Below, one piece after another: positions 11,476-23,229 of a stretch of DNA of 64,000 bases. Position numbers and translations under genes: made by a program. Source of the DNA: Hydra vulgaris (taxonomy: Eukaryota; Cnidaria; Hydrozoa; Anthoathecata; Hydridae); contig NC_088934.1 of assembly GCF_038396675.1 (NCBI RefSeq), forward strand, positions 44,996,001-45,060,000, read 5' to 3'. The notes under the pieces are model-generated. The model made no database searches, had not been told where the DNA came from, and worked only from the letters and a program-made list of their open reading frames with translations. Positions within the stretch are counted from its first letter, which is position 1. The number at the start of each line of letters is the position of its first letter.

Positions 11476-13913
11476 TTAGGTTTCCTTTGACATCATTTTT
11501 CTCGCTTTCTTTATAGCAAATGTTTCTACCACTTCATCGAAATTTATTTCATTCAAAATTTCACGCCCAATTGACATCAGTGACAGATTATGTAATCTAT
11601 TATGTGTCATTGTTGATCTCAGTTTATTCTTAATTCTACTCAGTTTAGAAAATTTTTTTTCTCCTGTACAATTTGACACCATCCGACTCAAATAAATACG
11701 AAATGTAATTTCGACATTGGGAAATATTTCCTTCAGTCTATTATCAACTTGTAAATTAATAACTCTTTACTATAATTTTCGTGTTTATACTGTTCTTCAA
11801 ACTTGGCGAATTGAATTTTTAGATTTAAAAAAATGAACCATTTCATCTTTTAAACTTATTTCAATGTCTTCACGGTAAGCCATCCCGGCATTTTCATATT
11901 GTTCCTTTATTGTGTCAGGGGATAAATGAGTTAAATTGGTCAAAAAACCAAATTTGCCACAAACAGCAGAATAGTCATCTGTACGTTGAATTCGGGCATT
12001 CATAAGTTTGTTGAAAATGGGGAGAAATACGTTTCTTCTGAATTTGGTCTGACCCGAGTCCTCAGAGCATTTATTATTGACTAATTTTTCGTCGAACTGA
12101 GCTTTCCTTTTCTTCTTTCTGCTGCTATCTTCTTTATAAGTCTTTATTTTACTTGACATTGATATGCCTTGACATGCCTTGCTCCTCAAATAAGCTGAAT
12201 GCCTTGCTCCTCAAATAAGCTGAATGCCTTGCTCCTCAAATAAGCTGAATGCCTTGCTCCTCAAATAAGCTGAATGCCTTGCTCCTCAAATAAGCTGAAT
12301 TTTGTGCGGAGTGATTCTATCAAATCTTTCAAGGAATTCAATAGAAATGTAGCTGTATTTACATCCAGTATTGAACTCTGCAGAAGCTTGCTAGTTTTGT
12401 TCATTCCCTGAAGAATTGTATCCCAAAACGCAATTAAAGTTCTAGTTTCTAGCATATTAAACCGATTTAATAAACCAATAGCTTCCTGCCTGGGCCAGCT
12501 TTCTCTTTATTATCATTTGATATTGCACTAAGAGCTGGGCAAAAGTCCTTATAGCCCTTTGAAAGTGCTCGTGTTGCATTAGCATGACTGGACCAACAAG
12601 TATCAGAAAGTCGCTTTGGTACCGGTACGTGTTTACTCAAATTGACGAGAAGAATATGCCAACAATGTGTTGATGCACCGAAAAACGTGATTACATTTTA
12701 AATAAAATCAAAATATTTCACAGCAGCTGGACAACAATCAACAGCACTGATTCCTACTAAATTTAATTGACCAGACATATTTGAGGCATTTTCATAGGTC
12801 TGACCACGACAGTTATGAATATCTATACCATTATCATCTAAATAAGACAGCATTACTTTTGCTAATTCTTGACCAGTATGGGTTTGTAAATTAATAGATA
12901 ATAGGAACCTTTCTATAGGCAAAGTTTTATTTACATACCGAACTGTAACAGACAATTGGTAAACGTGTGATATATCAAATAGTAGATGATAAGCATGACA
13001 CATTCCTCCGCTTTGAGTTTCCTTTTTTTTCTATGTGTATTGCTAAAAATGGATCATACTTTGCCAATACCTCTAAAATACCCTTGTAATTACCATTTTC
13101 ATGTGAACCAAACTTTTGTACATGACCTCGAAACGGCAAACCGCGTGCAGCAAAAAACTTAATAACATCTACCACGCGCTCCAAAACTGATCTCCAAAAA
13201 TTCGTTTGGCTCTCAACTCCTTCTTCATGAATGATAACAACCCTTCCAGCCAATCGCGAATGCTCTATGTAAGTCAGACTTGCTGCTAAGTGACACGGAC
13301 TCTTTTTATGCATTACAAAGGCGAGTTTGGCATTTATCCAATCATTGATCCCATGGCATAAATCTGTTTGAGTAGATGAGAGAAGCTTACAAATAAAACA
13401 GTATATCTTTCCATTTATCGGGGAATAACAACGCCAGGTACGGTTAGATTTTTCATTAGTTAGAGGACGTATCCGTGTGAATAATGCAGATGAGCAATAA
13501 CGAATCCGATTTGGATTATCATACACCCGTTGTGACTTTTCAAAATTATCGGTTATGTTTTGATTTTCAGCACTTTCTTTTCTGATGAAGTACTCTTGCA
13601 CATTTTTAGAAACACTTTTGCACAATCCTATATCGGTTTGATATGTGTCCTGATGTTCTTCGTCTGTTTTATTATTAATTTGCTTGACAACAACCATAGC
13701 ATTAGTATGTAACAAAGTATCTATGTTGTTGTTTGCTTCTAAATGAGACTGCGATTCTACTAATGGAACTGAATTATCCATTATTCTTTACTTTGTGAAA
13801 TAAGTTTCAAGTTTGGTGGTCTTCTTTAATATATTTTCTTCTCTTTCACTTTTTTTTGAAGTTTTTTTTCGCTTTGCAGCACCGTTTTTATAAGTCCGAC
13901 TGAAACCAGACAT
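11476..13913 (-). pseudogene. hAT transposase (TTF zinc finger, DUF4371, hAT dimerisation), broken
   Basis: The likely original start is at 13913 (MSGFSRTYKNGAAKRKK), with an in-frame stop after about 40 codons. An open frame then runs 13781-12975 (268 codons). It contains a TTF-type finger region (RTWRCYSPINGKIYCFICKL) and the start of DUF4371 (GRVVIIHEEGVESQTNFW, FGSHENGNYKGILE). A frameshift leads to 13003-12698 with CRGQTYENASNMSG, where families normally have YDxASNMSG, so a catalytic-region Asp reads Glu. More pieces follow at 12455-12261 and 12189-11797. The hAT dimerisation end lies at 11691-11476 (NCTGEKKFSKLSRIKNKLRS). Several frameshifts, stops and a 25-bp repeat expansion make it inactive. 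Confidence 0.85.
12176..12300. repeat. Five perfect 25-bp repeats inside the hAT transposase
   Basis: The unit GCCTTGCTCCTCAAATAAGC plus TGAAT is repeated five times with no differences. One unit would be part of the transposase frame (…SLFEEQG). Extra 25-bp units shift the frame. Identity between units points to recent expansion. Confidence 0.95.
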
Positions 13914-14772
13914 TATTTAGCCACCTAAAGCGTGCAATAAAAAGAAATATTAACTGAAACCAAATACCGTCAAACCTAATTTTATATATGTTACACAAAC
14001 GTACATCAAACGACGTACAAACGACGTACAAACGACGTTTCAAACAAATTTTTCATGTAAAACAAAACTCATTTTATGATAGTAATGTTTTACTTCAAAA
14101 AACTTTTGTATTTATCTAAATAAAATACTTACACACTTCCTTTGAATGAATTTGAATTGAATCACAAGAAATAATGCTAACGCCAGATTATTTTTGAGCT
14201 AAGTTAAAAATTATTTTTTCTTTTGCATGGCTTCCTTGAGAAGAGAAACCTTGTAAGATAATAAATTCGTATAATTAGACAATTTGGCTTTTGTTTTTGA
14301 AAGTTGCCGAGAAATTGTATAAAGAAAATAGTGTGTATTCAGAAATTTTTTTCTTCTAAAAAATTAAACTTTTGGGCCCCTCATATTGTGGAGCCTAAGG
14401 CCATGGCCTCATTTGTCTTAATGATAATCCGCTACTGTTAATACGTAATCCCAATTGACAAAAAAAGGGACATCTAAATGTATACAGACAAAACGTCAAA
14501 TAAGTATTCTAAAATACAAACACAAACTTCATAGTGCGATATCTAAAATTGGACAGAAAATTTCTTTTTGCTTAAGTTTAATAAAAATTGTTACTTGGAG
14601 CACTACTTGGCAAATTTATATTTTCTTTTTCGAGTAAATAACGTAAGTAATGTAAACAACATGTTGGGAAGTTCTTACAAAAATTGCGTTATAGGGAAGC
14701 AGTTCTAACTTTCACTCCGCTTTATACGGAGATGTGCGTTGTTGGAATACCGCGTTATAGAAGAGTTGACTG

Positions 14773-14867
14773 TAATTAGTTAGACAATTTCAAGAAACCA
14801 AATAACATAGTTAGAGATAACCAAAGTTTGATTTAACCAGTGTTCGACTTACCGGGAATCAACTGCA
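14773..14867. mobile_element. Tigger/pogo-type terminal-repeat flank, right part
   Basis: Reads as an element end: the reverse complement starts CAGTTGATTCCCGGTAAGTC, followed by GAACACTGGTTAAATC. It lies immediately outside the hAT right end and pairs with similar words at 11130-11252. Confidence 0.5.
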
Positions 14868-15075
14868 TTTCAGATTTATTAAGATTCAGATCAAGATTAA
14901 AAATAAGTATGATCAAGAATCTAGTAAAAAAAAACAAAAAAACAAGTAAAAAACAAGTGATTACTCCTACATAATATTTTTAGAAGAAGTCTAATTCTTA
15001 TCAATTATCAAAAGTTTTGTTTAAGTTTATTTTTAAATTGATCGAGAGAAAAAATAGTTTTTAACTCATTGTTTA

Positions 15076-15333
15076 TTAACGTGTCCATAATTTAAGTCCT
15101 CTGATCAAGAACTTAGTAGCAAAATAATTTGTTTTTGGTTGAATATAATTGTTATTTGAAAATCGTGTTGAGTATAAATGATTTAACTTTTTCAAAAATG
15201 TGTAAAATAAGATGGATGCCATTTTATTATCAACCTTGAACAAAAATATAAGAATTTTATAAAGGTTAAGTTGAGATACATTGAGTATTTTGAATTTATT
15301 AAAAAGAAATTTAGTGTATGAGAAGCGATCCAC
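15076..15333 (-). pseudogene. LINE ORF2 3'-end fragment
   Basis: An 85-codon minus-strand frame ends FATKFLIRGLKLWTR, the degenerate form of the LINE C-terminal xFSIRGPxLWN motif. QLNLYKILIFLFKV and RFSNNN before it are also typical of Hydra CR1-like LINE ends. It lies just left of the inverted duplication at 15346-16703 and probably belongs to the same LINE copy. Confidence 0.6.
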
Positions 15334-15345
15334 ATTTCTAATATA

Positions 15346-16703
15346 GAGATTCCCTTAAAACCTAATCTTTTTGTAAATAACTCTTATGTCATGAGAGAGC
15401 ATTCTTTAACGATTCTAGGTGTAGTTAAGGATGAGAATGTAACGTCCCAGGAAAAAAAGTTCTATAGAATTTCTATAAACTTTTGGAACATATGGCCTAC
15501 ATAAGTTATACAGAAATGCTATAAAATTTCTACAGAATGTCTATTAATTTCTATAGAAATTGCTATAAAACTTTTTTTTCTATAAAATAAAAAGTAGAAA
15601 AAAAAGTTCTATTGGAATTTCTATAGAAATTAACAGAGATTCTATAGAATTTCTATAGACCATATGATCCACAAGTTTATTGAAATTCTCTAAAACTTTC
15701 TTTCCTGGGGTCCCAGCTAAAAAAACTTATTTATAGAACTTCTATAAACATTTGATCTATAGAAATTCTAAAGAATTTCTATAGAATCTCTGTTAATTTC
15801 TACAGAAATTCCTATAGAACATTTTTTTCTACTTTGTTTTTATAAAAAAAAAGTTTTATATCAATTTCCATAGAAATTAATAGACATTCTATAGAAATTT
15901 TACAGAATTTATATAGGCCATATCTTTCAAAAGCTTATAGAATTTCTATAGAACTTTTTTTCCTGGGGTGGAAGGAGCACATACATATAATCCAAAATAA
16001 AATATCAAAAAATATAGGCCCCCTATACAAAGTTCAACAGTTTTTAAACAAAATCTGTTAGAAATTCATTTACTTTTCTTTTATTAACTAATTAAATACT
16101 TTTCTTTTATAAAATATTATGCTCAACGCTAACGTTGCTTGGTGTGATTTCTAATAATTTATAATAATTAAAAATAAGAAATTTAGTGAATGAGAAGCGA
16201 TCCACATTTCTAATAATTCTTACAGCAACGTTAGTGTTGCTGTAAGAATGTTAACAGAGATTCTATAGAAATTCTTTAGAATTTCTATAGACCAAATGTT
16301 TATAGAAGTTCTATAAATAAGTTTTTTTAGCTGGGACCCCAGGAAAAAAAGTTTTAGAGAATTTCAATAAACTTGTGGAACATATGGTCTATAGAAATTC
16401 TATAGAATCTCTGTTAATTTCTATAGAAATTCCAATAGAACTTTTTTTTCTACTTTTTATTTTATAGAAAAAAAAGTTTTATAGCAATTTCTATAGAAAT
16501 TAATAGACATTCTGTAGAAAGTTTATAGCATTTCTGTATAACTTATGTAGGCCATATGTTCCAAAAGTTTATAGAAATTCTATAGAACTTTTTTTCCTGG
16601 GACGTTACATTCTCATCCTTAACTACACCTAGAATCGTTAAAGAATGCTCTCTCATGACATAAGAGTTATTTACAAAAAGATTAGGTTTTAAGGGAATCT
16701 CCT
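15346..16703. repeat. Inverted duplication, about 450-bp arms
   Basis: 15347-15798 and 16255-16703 are near-perfect reverse complements. Both run from a LINE RT fragment (IPLKPNLFVNNSYVMREHS, then LTILGVV) into the same MITE copies. I noticed only scattered single-base differences, for example GATCC versus GTTCC near 15667. The 450-bp spacer holds the second half of the MITE pair and the continuing LINE (WKEHIHIIQNKISKNIGPLY). The arrangement shows that a piece of a MITE-loaded LINE was copied in inverted orientation. Confidence 0.85.
15446..15968. mobile_element. Two adjoining palindromic MITEs inserted in LINE sequence
   Basis: Each unit starts CCCAGG or CCCAGC followed by AAAAAAAGTT or AAAAAAACTT and ends in TTTCCTGGGG. 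The interior is built of TTCTATAGAAATT-like words, so the unit is nearly self-complementary. The first unit is about 15446-15708 and the second 15709-15968. Plus-strand LINE frame DENVT is interrupted at the left edge and resumes as WKEHI after the right edge, which proves insertion. No coding capacity. Confidence 0.75.
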
Positions 16704-16990
16704 CTTTTCTATGAAGACGATGGAAGAAAGTATATTTTGTTTTTTTAACATTTATGGACAATTTATTCTATATAAACCATTCACATAGTTTCCCATACTC
16801 TTTGTTTACTGTTGCAAATAAAACATTAATGTATTTATTAGAATAAAATACTTTAGTATTGTCGACAAACAAAATATAATTTAAGATATTTGAGAATTTA
16901 CTTAAGTCATTTATATAAATGAGAAAACGGTCCAGAATTGATCCTTGGAAACGCCGCAGGTAATTGTCATTAAATACGTTTTTTCGCCAT
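16600..16990 (-). pseudogene. LINE reverse-transcriptase fragment
   Basis: On the minus strand, in more than one frame, the fragment reads FLIYINDLSKFSNILNYILF followed by VDNTK. It then gives EYGKLCEWFI and NKLSINVKKTKYTFFHR. The catalytic box expected as YADD is FVDN here, so the enzyme is dead. The reading is cut at about 16600 by the MITE described above. Confidence 0.65.
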
Positions 16991-17639
16991 TATATAAAAT
17001 ACATTGCTTCCTTGAATCCAATTTCTTTCATAAACTCCAGATCCAACAATTCTAAAATGTCAAGTTGCTAAATACAATATTTCTTTTCCTGACTTTAAAG
17101 CACCTATTGTAAGGGAAAATGTTGATACAATTCTACCTAATCATAACAGGACAAATAACATTATTACTAGAAATAGAAATTCATTAAATAAAGCAAGATG
17201 TGAACACGTCTATCAGAAAGATATGCAAATGAATGCATTTGTTTTTTCAGCTCAATTTTCAACTGATTGTTAAATCCTTCCTTAAATGAAAAATAGTTTT
17301 AATTTGATAGAAACTATTTTGCAGCATAGACCATGTAAGCCAGTAGGACCGTTGGAGAAAGATAAAGATGGGCAACCAGTATTTAACGGAGTGTTTTAAT
17401 CTTCTGGAAACTTGAAAGTTGACCACAGTTGGGTAACTTTTCTTTAAGCCTAGGTCGGACTTATTGTTAGACTTGCTGGTTGTATGCTGATTGATGTGAT
17501 TTAAATCTTAACTGGCAGTAGATTGACGGTGTAGCTGACGGTGACGGTGTAACTGGGTCTTCATGTCGTCTAAATGAAAAAATTAGACAGCATGAAAAGT
17601 CAAGCATCCGTATACCTACTTCTATTGTTTATGCCAGAT

Positions 17640-18041
17640 AAAAACTGGAAACCGTTTAAACAAGGAAAATTGTCTAAATAAAGATTCTTGAGCCAGTCAT
17701 TACCATTGCTCTTTTAAAACTTTGCCAACCTTTTCAAAGACAAAGCGAAATAGTATCAGCAAGTGAATGTGAAGGAAAGAGGACATTTTTTGATTTTGGC
17801 TTTTACGCAAGCTAAATTTGACCCAATTTTACAGGAGATCGCACGTTTACCTACTCGCATCACAGTAAATCTTAGTCCTAAAATTCAAAATAAAATTGTT
17901 TCCAATATGTTTGAAGCAGTTAAAAGTCATTTGATCACAAAAATCAAAAATTGCTTATTCTATGCTATCATGGTTGATACTACTAGCATTATCAGCCGAG
18001 GTGATCATTTTTCCATAGCTTTTATGACGCCCGGGGCATAG
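17640..18041 (+). pseudogene. hAT transposase fragment (DUF4371 region)
   Basis: The plus-strand frame 17763-18041 contains ITVNLSPKIQNKIVSNMFEA, then KIKNCLFYAIMVDTTSIISR and GDHFSIAF. This is the DUF4371/hAT catalytic-domain start (usual form FYSIMVDxTxDxSxxDQ). The first catalytic Asp appears kept in MVDTT. Upstream pieces are out of frame. No ends recognised. Confidence 0.65.
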
Positions 18042-18479
18042 CAGAAATCAGACGCCCCTATAAGCTTGCATATTTTTAAAAGAAACTTAAATTAAAAACA
18101 TGTACAATTATACAAGTAAATGATCTTATTTTTATATCTAACTATTTTATATCTATATAATTTCATGAACCGCATCTGGATTAAAAACATTTATGCAATA
18201 CATTTGACATTCACTGATTAGGTTTAATAGACAGATTCTTTAAAATTAAAATTGAAGATACTCTTTTCTTGTTTTTTTAAAAGCAAAAATTATTGTTATT
18301 GTGTCAACTTACGATGAGAGGAATCCAATCTATTTTCAACTTAAGTGTCTGATAGACGCTTTTGTTCTATAGTGACCTTGTATCTTTTTTTAAATCAATT
18401 TTAGTTTACTTAAAAGTGGTTGACCTTCTGTGATAGATACTGGCACTGTGTTAAAATTAGTAGGCATATAAATTTAGTA

Positions 18480-19640
18480 AACATATAAGTTGGAAAACAA
18501 GCTCTAAGCCGTGATTAACCGTGATCTTTTTGCTACTAGTTTTATAGCGGGAATCTAAGCTGACCGCTAATTTATTCCAACGGTTTACAACACAGTTCGT
18601 AAAATAACGCTGACGTTCTGGACAACCTTTAATTCTTTCAAGTAGGTTGCTTTACTTAAACTATATGCTGAGTTTGATGAGAAAGGCTGTAGTTTTAAAA
18701 TATAAAATTATAACCATGGGCACGGGAAGGATTTTTTGATGTTTCAGATAAAACACTTTCACACATTGTGAAAACTCCAAACTCAAGTATGTTCATACAT
18801 ATGCCGAATGAGAAGCCCTTGCAAAAATTTGGGATGGCGGAGACCTGGGAACAAAAAAGCCCTAAAACGTCTGCGCCCCCCCATTCAAACGTGAGGGCAC
18901 TAATGTAGTAAAATTTTTAACTTTACTATCGTAAACTATATTTAAATTTATTGACAGATTTTAAATTTTGTAGAAAATTATTATAAATTACAAAAGTTAT
19001 GACCATGCAAAATTTACACTTTGGGGAGGTCGGAAAATTTGCATGGTCATAACTTTTGTAATATACAATATTTTTCTACGAAATTTAAAATCTGTCAATA
19101 AATTTATTATTTACAATAGGTAGAATTTATATTAATGGATATTTTTACTCCAAGGTTGCGTTCAAAACATGTTAAAACTATATTGCGTCCGTTACCATCA
19201 GTAACAGCCATGGTTTTGATACTTTAATTAGTTTTTCCGACAACCAACTTGCATTACTTTACACTTCTAAACGTTAAAGTTTGTGAGCCATTTATGCGAT
19301 CATATATACAGTGCTATTGAGGCCCACTTGCAAATTTTCATAACACGAGAAAAATTGATTGACATCAATAACTCCTATGATCTTGCAACCATCGACGTAT
19401 AATTTGGTTTGGTTATAAATGCAGTCTGGTGAGTCATTGAAAAAAGAACATTAATATCAGTGATGCAACAACTGATCCTTGAGAGACGCCACTAATTATA
19501 TTTTTTCAATCGGATGTTTATTTTTCAATTACTATTCGTTGTTGTCTATCAGCTAGCCAACCAGTTTAATAATATTTAAGGCTAGAAATATCATAGACAT
19601 GATTCTTATGAAGAAGGCTTTGTATAACACTGTGTAATCA
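18480..19640 (-). pseudogene. LINE relic, RT plus 3' end
   Basis: Minus strand. 19500-19640 gives WLADRQQRIVIEK, then SGVSQGSVVASLIL (RT motif with GxPQGS as GVSQGS), and KLYVDGCKI, where YADD has decayed to YVDG. About 0.8 kb further on, 18480-18640 encodes GCPERQRYFTNCVVNRWNKL, a CR1-type C-terminus. A hairpin element (18944-19105) lies between the two parts. Non-functional. Confidence 0.6.
18944..19105. repeat. Hairpin element, about 70-bp arms
   Basis: Arm one (18944-19015) contains CAAAAGTTATGACCATGCAA. Arm two (19034-19105) is its reverse complement with a few differences. The 18-base loop is GC-richer. It is likely a small MITE or template-switch product within the LINE relic. Confidence 0.8.
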
Positions 19641-19649
19641 TTATTTTTG

Positions 19650-20500
19650 TCTGTGTTGTCTTTTTGTCTGATTTGACTTTTTTAATATCTTGTTATACAA
19701 CTAACTGTTCAGATGTTGATGGTGTGACACAATATTGACAATAACATGCCAAAAATTTCATGTATTTTTGCACTAACCGGTTTTTAATAGCTTGAAGAGT
19801 AGATATAAATACCTTCCTCAGAGAAAACTTCGAAAGATTTTTTTTTGAAAGAGTTTTTTCTGAGGCAAGTGTTTATAACTACTCAATTGCATCCAATTCA
19901 CAGCATATATTTTGATTTGGAAACTGTAAGCATTTTGAAAACGTCGTTTTATGTATGCACAAGTATATCTTTGACCAGAAATTGATGTATACAGCAATGC
20001 ATTTAAAAAAAACCTCATCACCTCAAGAGTTTGTTGCATACTGAAATGGAACTTGTTGCAACCAATTTTTTTTAAATCATACCCTAATAATGTGAATGAC
20101 GATCTTGTATAAGAAATTTGCAAAAATTTCACGAGGACTTGTACAAAATGGTGACATTTCATTTTGCAATATCTAATCAAAGTGAAACTAAATGCTTCTG
20201 TATGTGTTTTTCCGTCAGTTATATAGTTTTATATTGGGTTTTAAAAAAGTTTAGAGCTCCATATATATATTTGTCCTGGGGCCCTTGAGTATGTTGTTAC
20301 ACCACTGATTTAAATTTTAAGTAAAACAGTCGGCAGTATTTAAAAAGGATTTGCTTCACCCCAAATTGTGCAGAAACAGCTCAGTTTTGACTGGTGAAAA
20401 ATTTTAAAACTTCGATGTAAAATTAAAACCATTAAAAACTTGTAAATTCGAAAATTATACGAATATGATTGACATTTTAAATGCATATTAATTATTAGTT
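19650..20500. other. No supported gene
   Basis: A 120-codon minus-strand frame (19818-20180) is the longest here. It shows no recognised motif, coiled coil or signal. I cannot say whether it is coding, and AT-rich chance is likely. Confidence 0.3.
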
Positions 20501-20505
20501 CGTCA

Positions 20506-20613
<108 letters not shown>

Positions 20614-20794
20614 CAAATATCAAGGCAAAATAGTTAAATAATAATTTTTTTTCATAAAAGTGTTTTGTTTTTGAAAAGAAGCAAAGTTAATAAAACAATT
20701 CTTTTTTTGTTACATAACTCTAGTAATAAGGATTTAGTAGTTTATGGTTATATATATAGTTTTCATAAGCTAAGCACCACTCAATATTTAGCTT

Positions 20795-20846
20795 ATGAAA
20801 GGGGCTTGATGATAAGACTGCAGTCTTATCATCAAGCCCCTTTCAT
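20795..20846. repeat. Perfect 52-bp palindrome
   Basis: 26-bp arms meet at CTGCAG with no spacer. Each arm contains GGGGCTTGATGATAAGACTG or its complement, and no mismatch is present. An 11-base direct/inverted echo (TTTCATAAGCTAA / TTAGCTTATGAAA) lies just left. Confidence 0.9.
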
Positions 20847-21252
20847 TCGCAACTTTGCAATAAGTTACAATAAGTATAAGTACCAGGTGGACAAAACGAC
20901 GGCTAAACAACGTCGGATAATAAGCTAAACATCGAGTGGCCTCTGGTTTATATACTTTTCCTCATTTTCAGTTAAATACAAAGTTTTAAAGTAAAATTTC
21001 AATTCTTCTCCTTAAGTAGCATCGAATACCGTAAGTTTCTCGAGCTTAGGTTACTTCTTTCCTTGTAATGAATATTTTAGTAACACTAAATAAGGATTCT
21101 GGCCCTACCGAACTAGCAGGTGAAGTACATACTTCTCTTGCTTTAGAGGCTAACATTGGAATATTGTTTTTATACTTGTACCAAAATTCATCAAATTTCC
21201 AAGCTTTTGCATTTATAGTGTAATTGAAAAAGGATAACTCTTCTTTTATATT

Positions 21253-23220
21253 TCACTTTGAGTGTGTTTTTTGTTTGCACAGATTAAAACCACACAATGT
21301 TGCAAGCTTAGCGAACCGATTTTTGCGTTTAACAGGAACTTCAGGTGAAACATGAAATTTTAAATCAATACTTGAATCAATCACATCTAAAAATGAAAAC
21401 AAGTATTTATATTTGTCGAAATGTAATCTAATTTTAATAACACTGAAAATGTAAAAAAAGTAAAATTTATATATAAATTTAAAACCAAATAATGTTTTTA
21501 ACAAACATAAATTTTAGGTTTATAACTAACCACTTCTCGAATAATTTTGTTCATTTTGCAAACGAATGTTTGTATGCGTTGATCTTCGAGGATATTGTCG
21601 GAGTGCTCACTTTGAAATTTTTGTCATAAGTTTGCTTTCTGCTTCTTGATATTCTTTTTCTGGAAGACAATCGTTTGTTCTTGGATCAAAGAAACATGCA
21701 GCAAACTTTGCAGTTTTTGTTTCGTTGACATCTTTTCAATAAAGTATACCTTCATGAAGTGGAGAAGACTAGCTCGTAACATGCTCTCTCTTTCCACCGT
21801 GGGATATGTTTGTAAAAGAAAACATTTAGCTGAAGATTCATTTTCTAGAAAGTTCATTAACGTATTTTGGACGAATTTTGCCGAAGAAAGTGTCGGAAAA
21901 TCTTTAGTAGAGAGAAGTTTAGTTGCCTCTAAAAGTGGAGCAAGATTATAATGTAAAATGTCTAAAAACTTCCAGTCATCTGATAACAAAGTTAGTTTCT
22001 AGAGTTTATTAATCTGTTTTTTTGTTAACCCATTGATAGTGCCAGGATCTATGGTAATTTTATTATAAACATATTTCGCTTTTATTATCTTACTAATCAT
22101 CAAAAACGTTGAGCCCCAACGAACATGAATATCTGATGATAAACTTTTTAACTCCAACCCCTGCTTTTTAATCTCACTACAAACAAATGATTGCAAAACA
22201 GAAGATTGTTTAACAAGAGCTACCTTTTTTCTCAAGTTAAATAATATGCTGGATGAAAAAATAAATAACTGATCAACAGTTTCATCGGTTGACGCTTCCT
22301 CCTCCTCGCTACATTCTTCATCATCTGAGCTGAAGAATTCTTTGTCATAAGTGCATGCAATTTCTTTTTAATCGTCAGATGAAATATTTCCATTAGATTC
22401 GATATCGCTTTCCTTATAATTATTGTAATATATAAGATCTTCATCTACATCTGCTGTGTTATCTAATAAGTTATGTGATGGTTTAGTCCACAATTTGATT
22501 CCATGGTTCAAAACAAGATTTAAATTATGACAAACCCATGAAAGTCGTAAAGCAATAGATCCCATCGCCTTTTTAATATCTTCAACGTTGTCAGTTGTAA
22601 TTGAAATAATTTTAGATTCAATTTCAAGTTTATTAATTTCTTTTTGTACAAATGCTGTAAGTCTATTACTTAATTGACTTCCGTAAAACCTACGAAAGCA
22701 AACTATTTTTGATTTATATTTAAACTTTTTTGTTAAGTAATGCGTTGTTATGCATAACTAATACAATCCAACTCAATTTTTCCACAAATCTGTTGCTAGT
22801 GCTATGCAGGTAACTGATTTAAGCTTAGCTTTAAGATCATTCTTGTACTGATAGTACCATTTTCTCAATCGATTAGCTATTGTCTTTCGATGAGGCGGCT
22901 CGTAATGCGGAGCAAGAGTGTTTAAAAGGAGTTGCATACCAGGTTTATGTAAATCGTTAAAAGGGCGGCTATCTTGAATAACGCAATTTATTATGGCTTT
23001 ATCTACTTCATCTCTGTTCTGCGTTCCGAGGAATTGATCTTGAGCAATTTTTATTTATTTTGAGAATCGTATAGTTACTCCGGTTTTTTATAAACATAAA
23101 AAATGTTTCCGCAGATTTGACTCAGGCCCACATACAAGCATTCCATTTTCTGGACACATCAAACAAATATACTTATTAGCTTTGGAAACAAATGAAAGTA
23201 GTGACTTAATGGGCAATGCC
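21253..23220 (-). pseudogene. hAT transposase relic with BED finger
   Basis: Minus strand, order preserved over 1.9 kb. A BED finger sits at about 23090-23175 (YICLMCPENGMLV, ESNLRKHF). Then come LSWVCHNLNLVLNHGIKLW (22368-22565) and an acidic stretch. SLSSDIHVRWGSTFLMI follows (21999-22235), a hAT C-terminal-half word. LSDDWKFLDILHYNLAP with VERESMLRASLLHFMKVYF is at 21624-21989. Frames change at least four times. Terminal repeats were not recognised. Intact members are about 600 aa, so most of the length is still present as sequence. Confidence 0.7.
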
Positions 23221-23229
23221 TTCATTTTA

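Larger units (their letters stand above)
11253..14772 (-). mobile_element. hAT transposon (ZMYM1-like family), 3.5 kb, both ends present
   Basis: The ends are 22-bp terminal inverted repeats: CAGTCAACTCTCCTATAACG at 11253, and its reverse complement at 14751-14772 with one mismatch. Inside both ends further CGCGTTATA words repeat (11405-11452, 14685-14760). The flanks TAATAGTA and TAATTAGT are similar but not an identical 8-bp duplication. A transposase relic on the minus strand fills the middle. The family is inferred from the transposase. Confidence 0.85.

Noticed and set aside
19818-20180. 120-codon minus-strand frame
   Set aside because: No motif, no homologous word I recognise, and residue composition as expected from AT-rich DNA. 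Not called as a gene.
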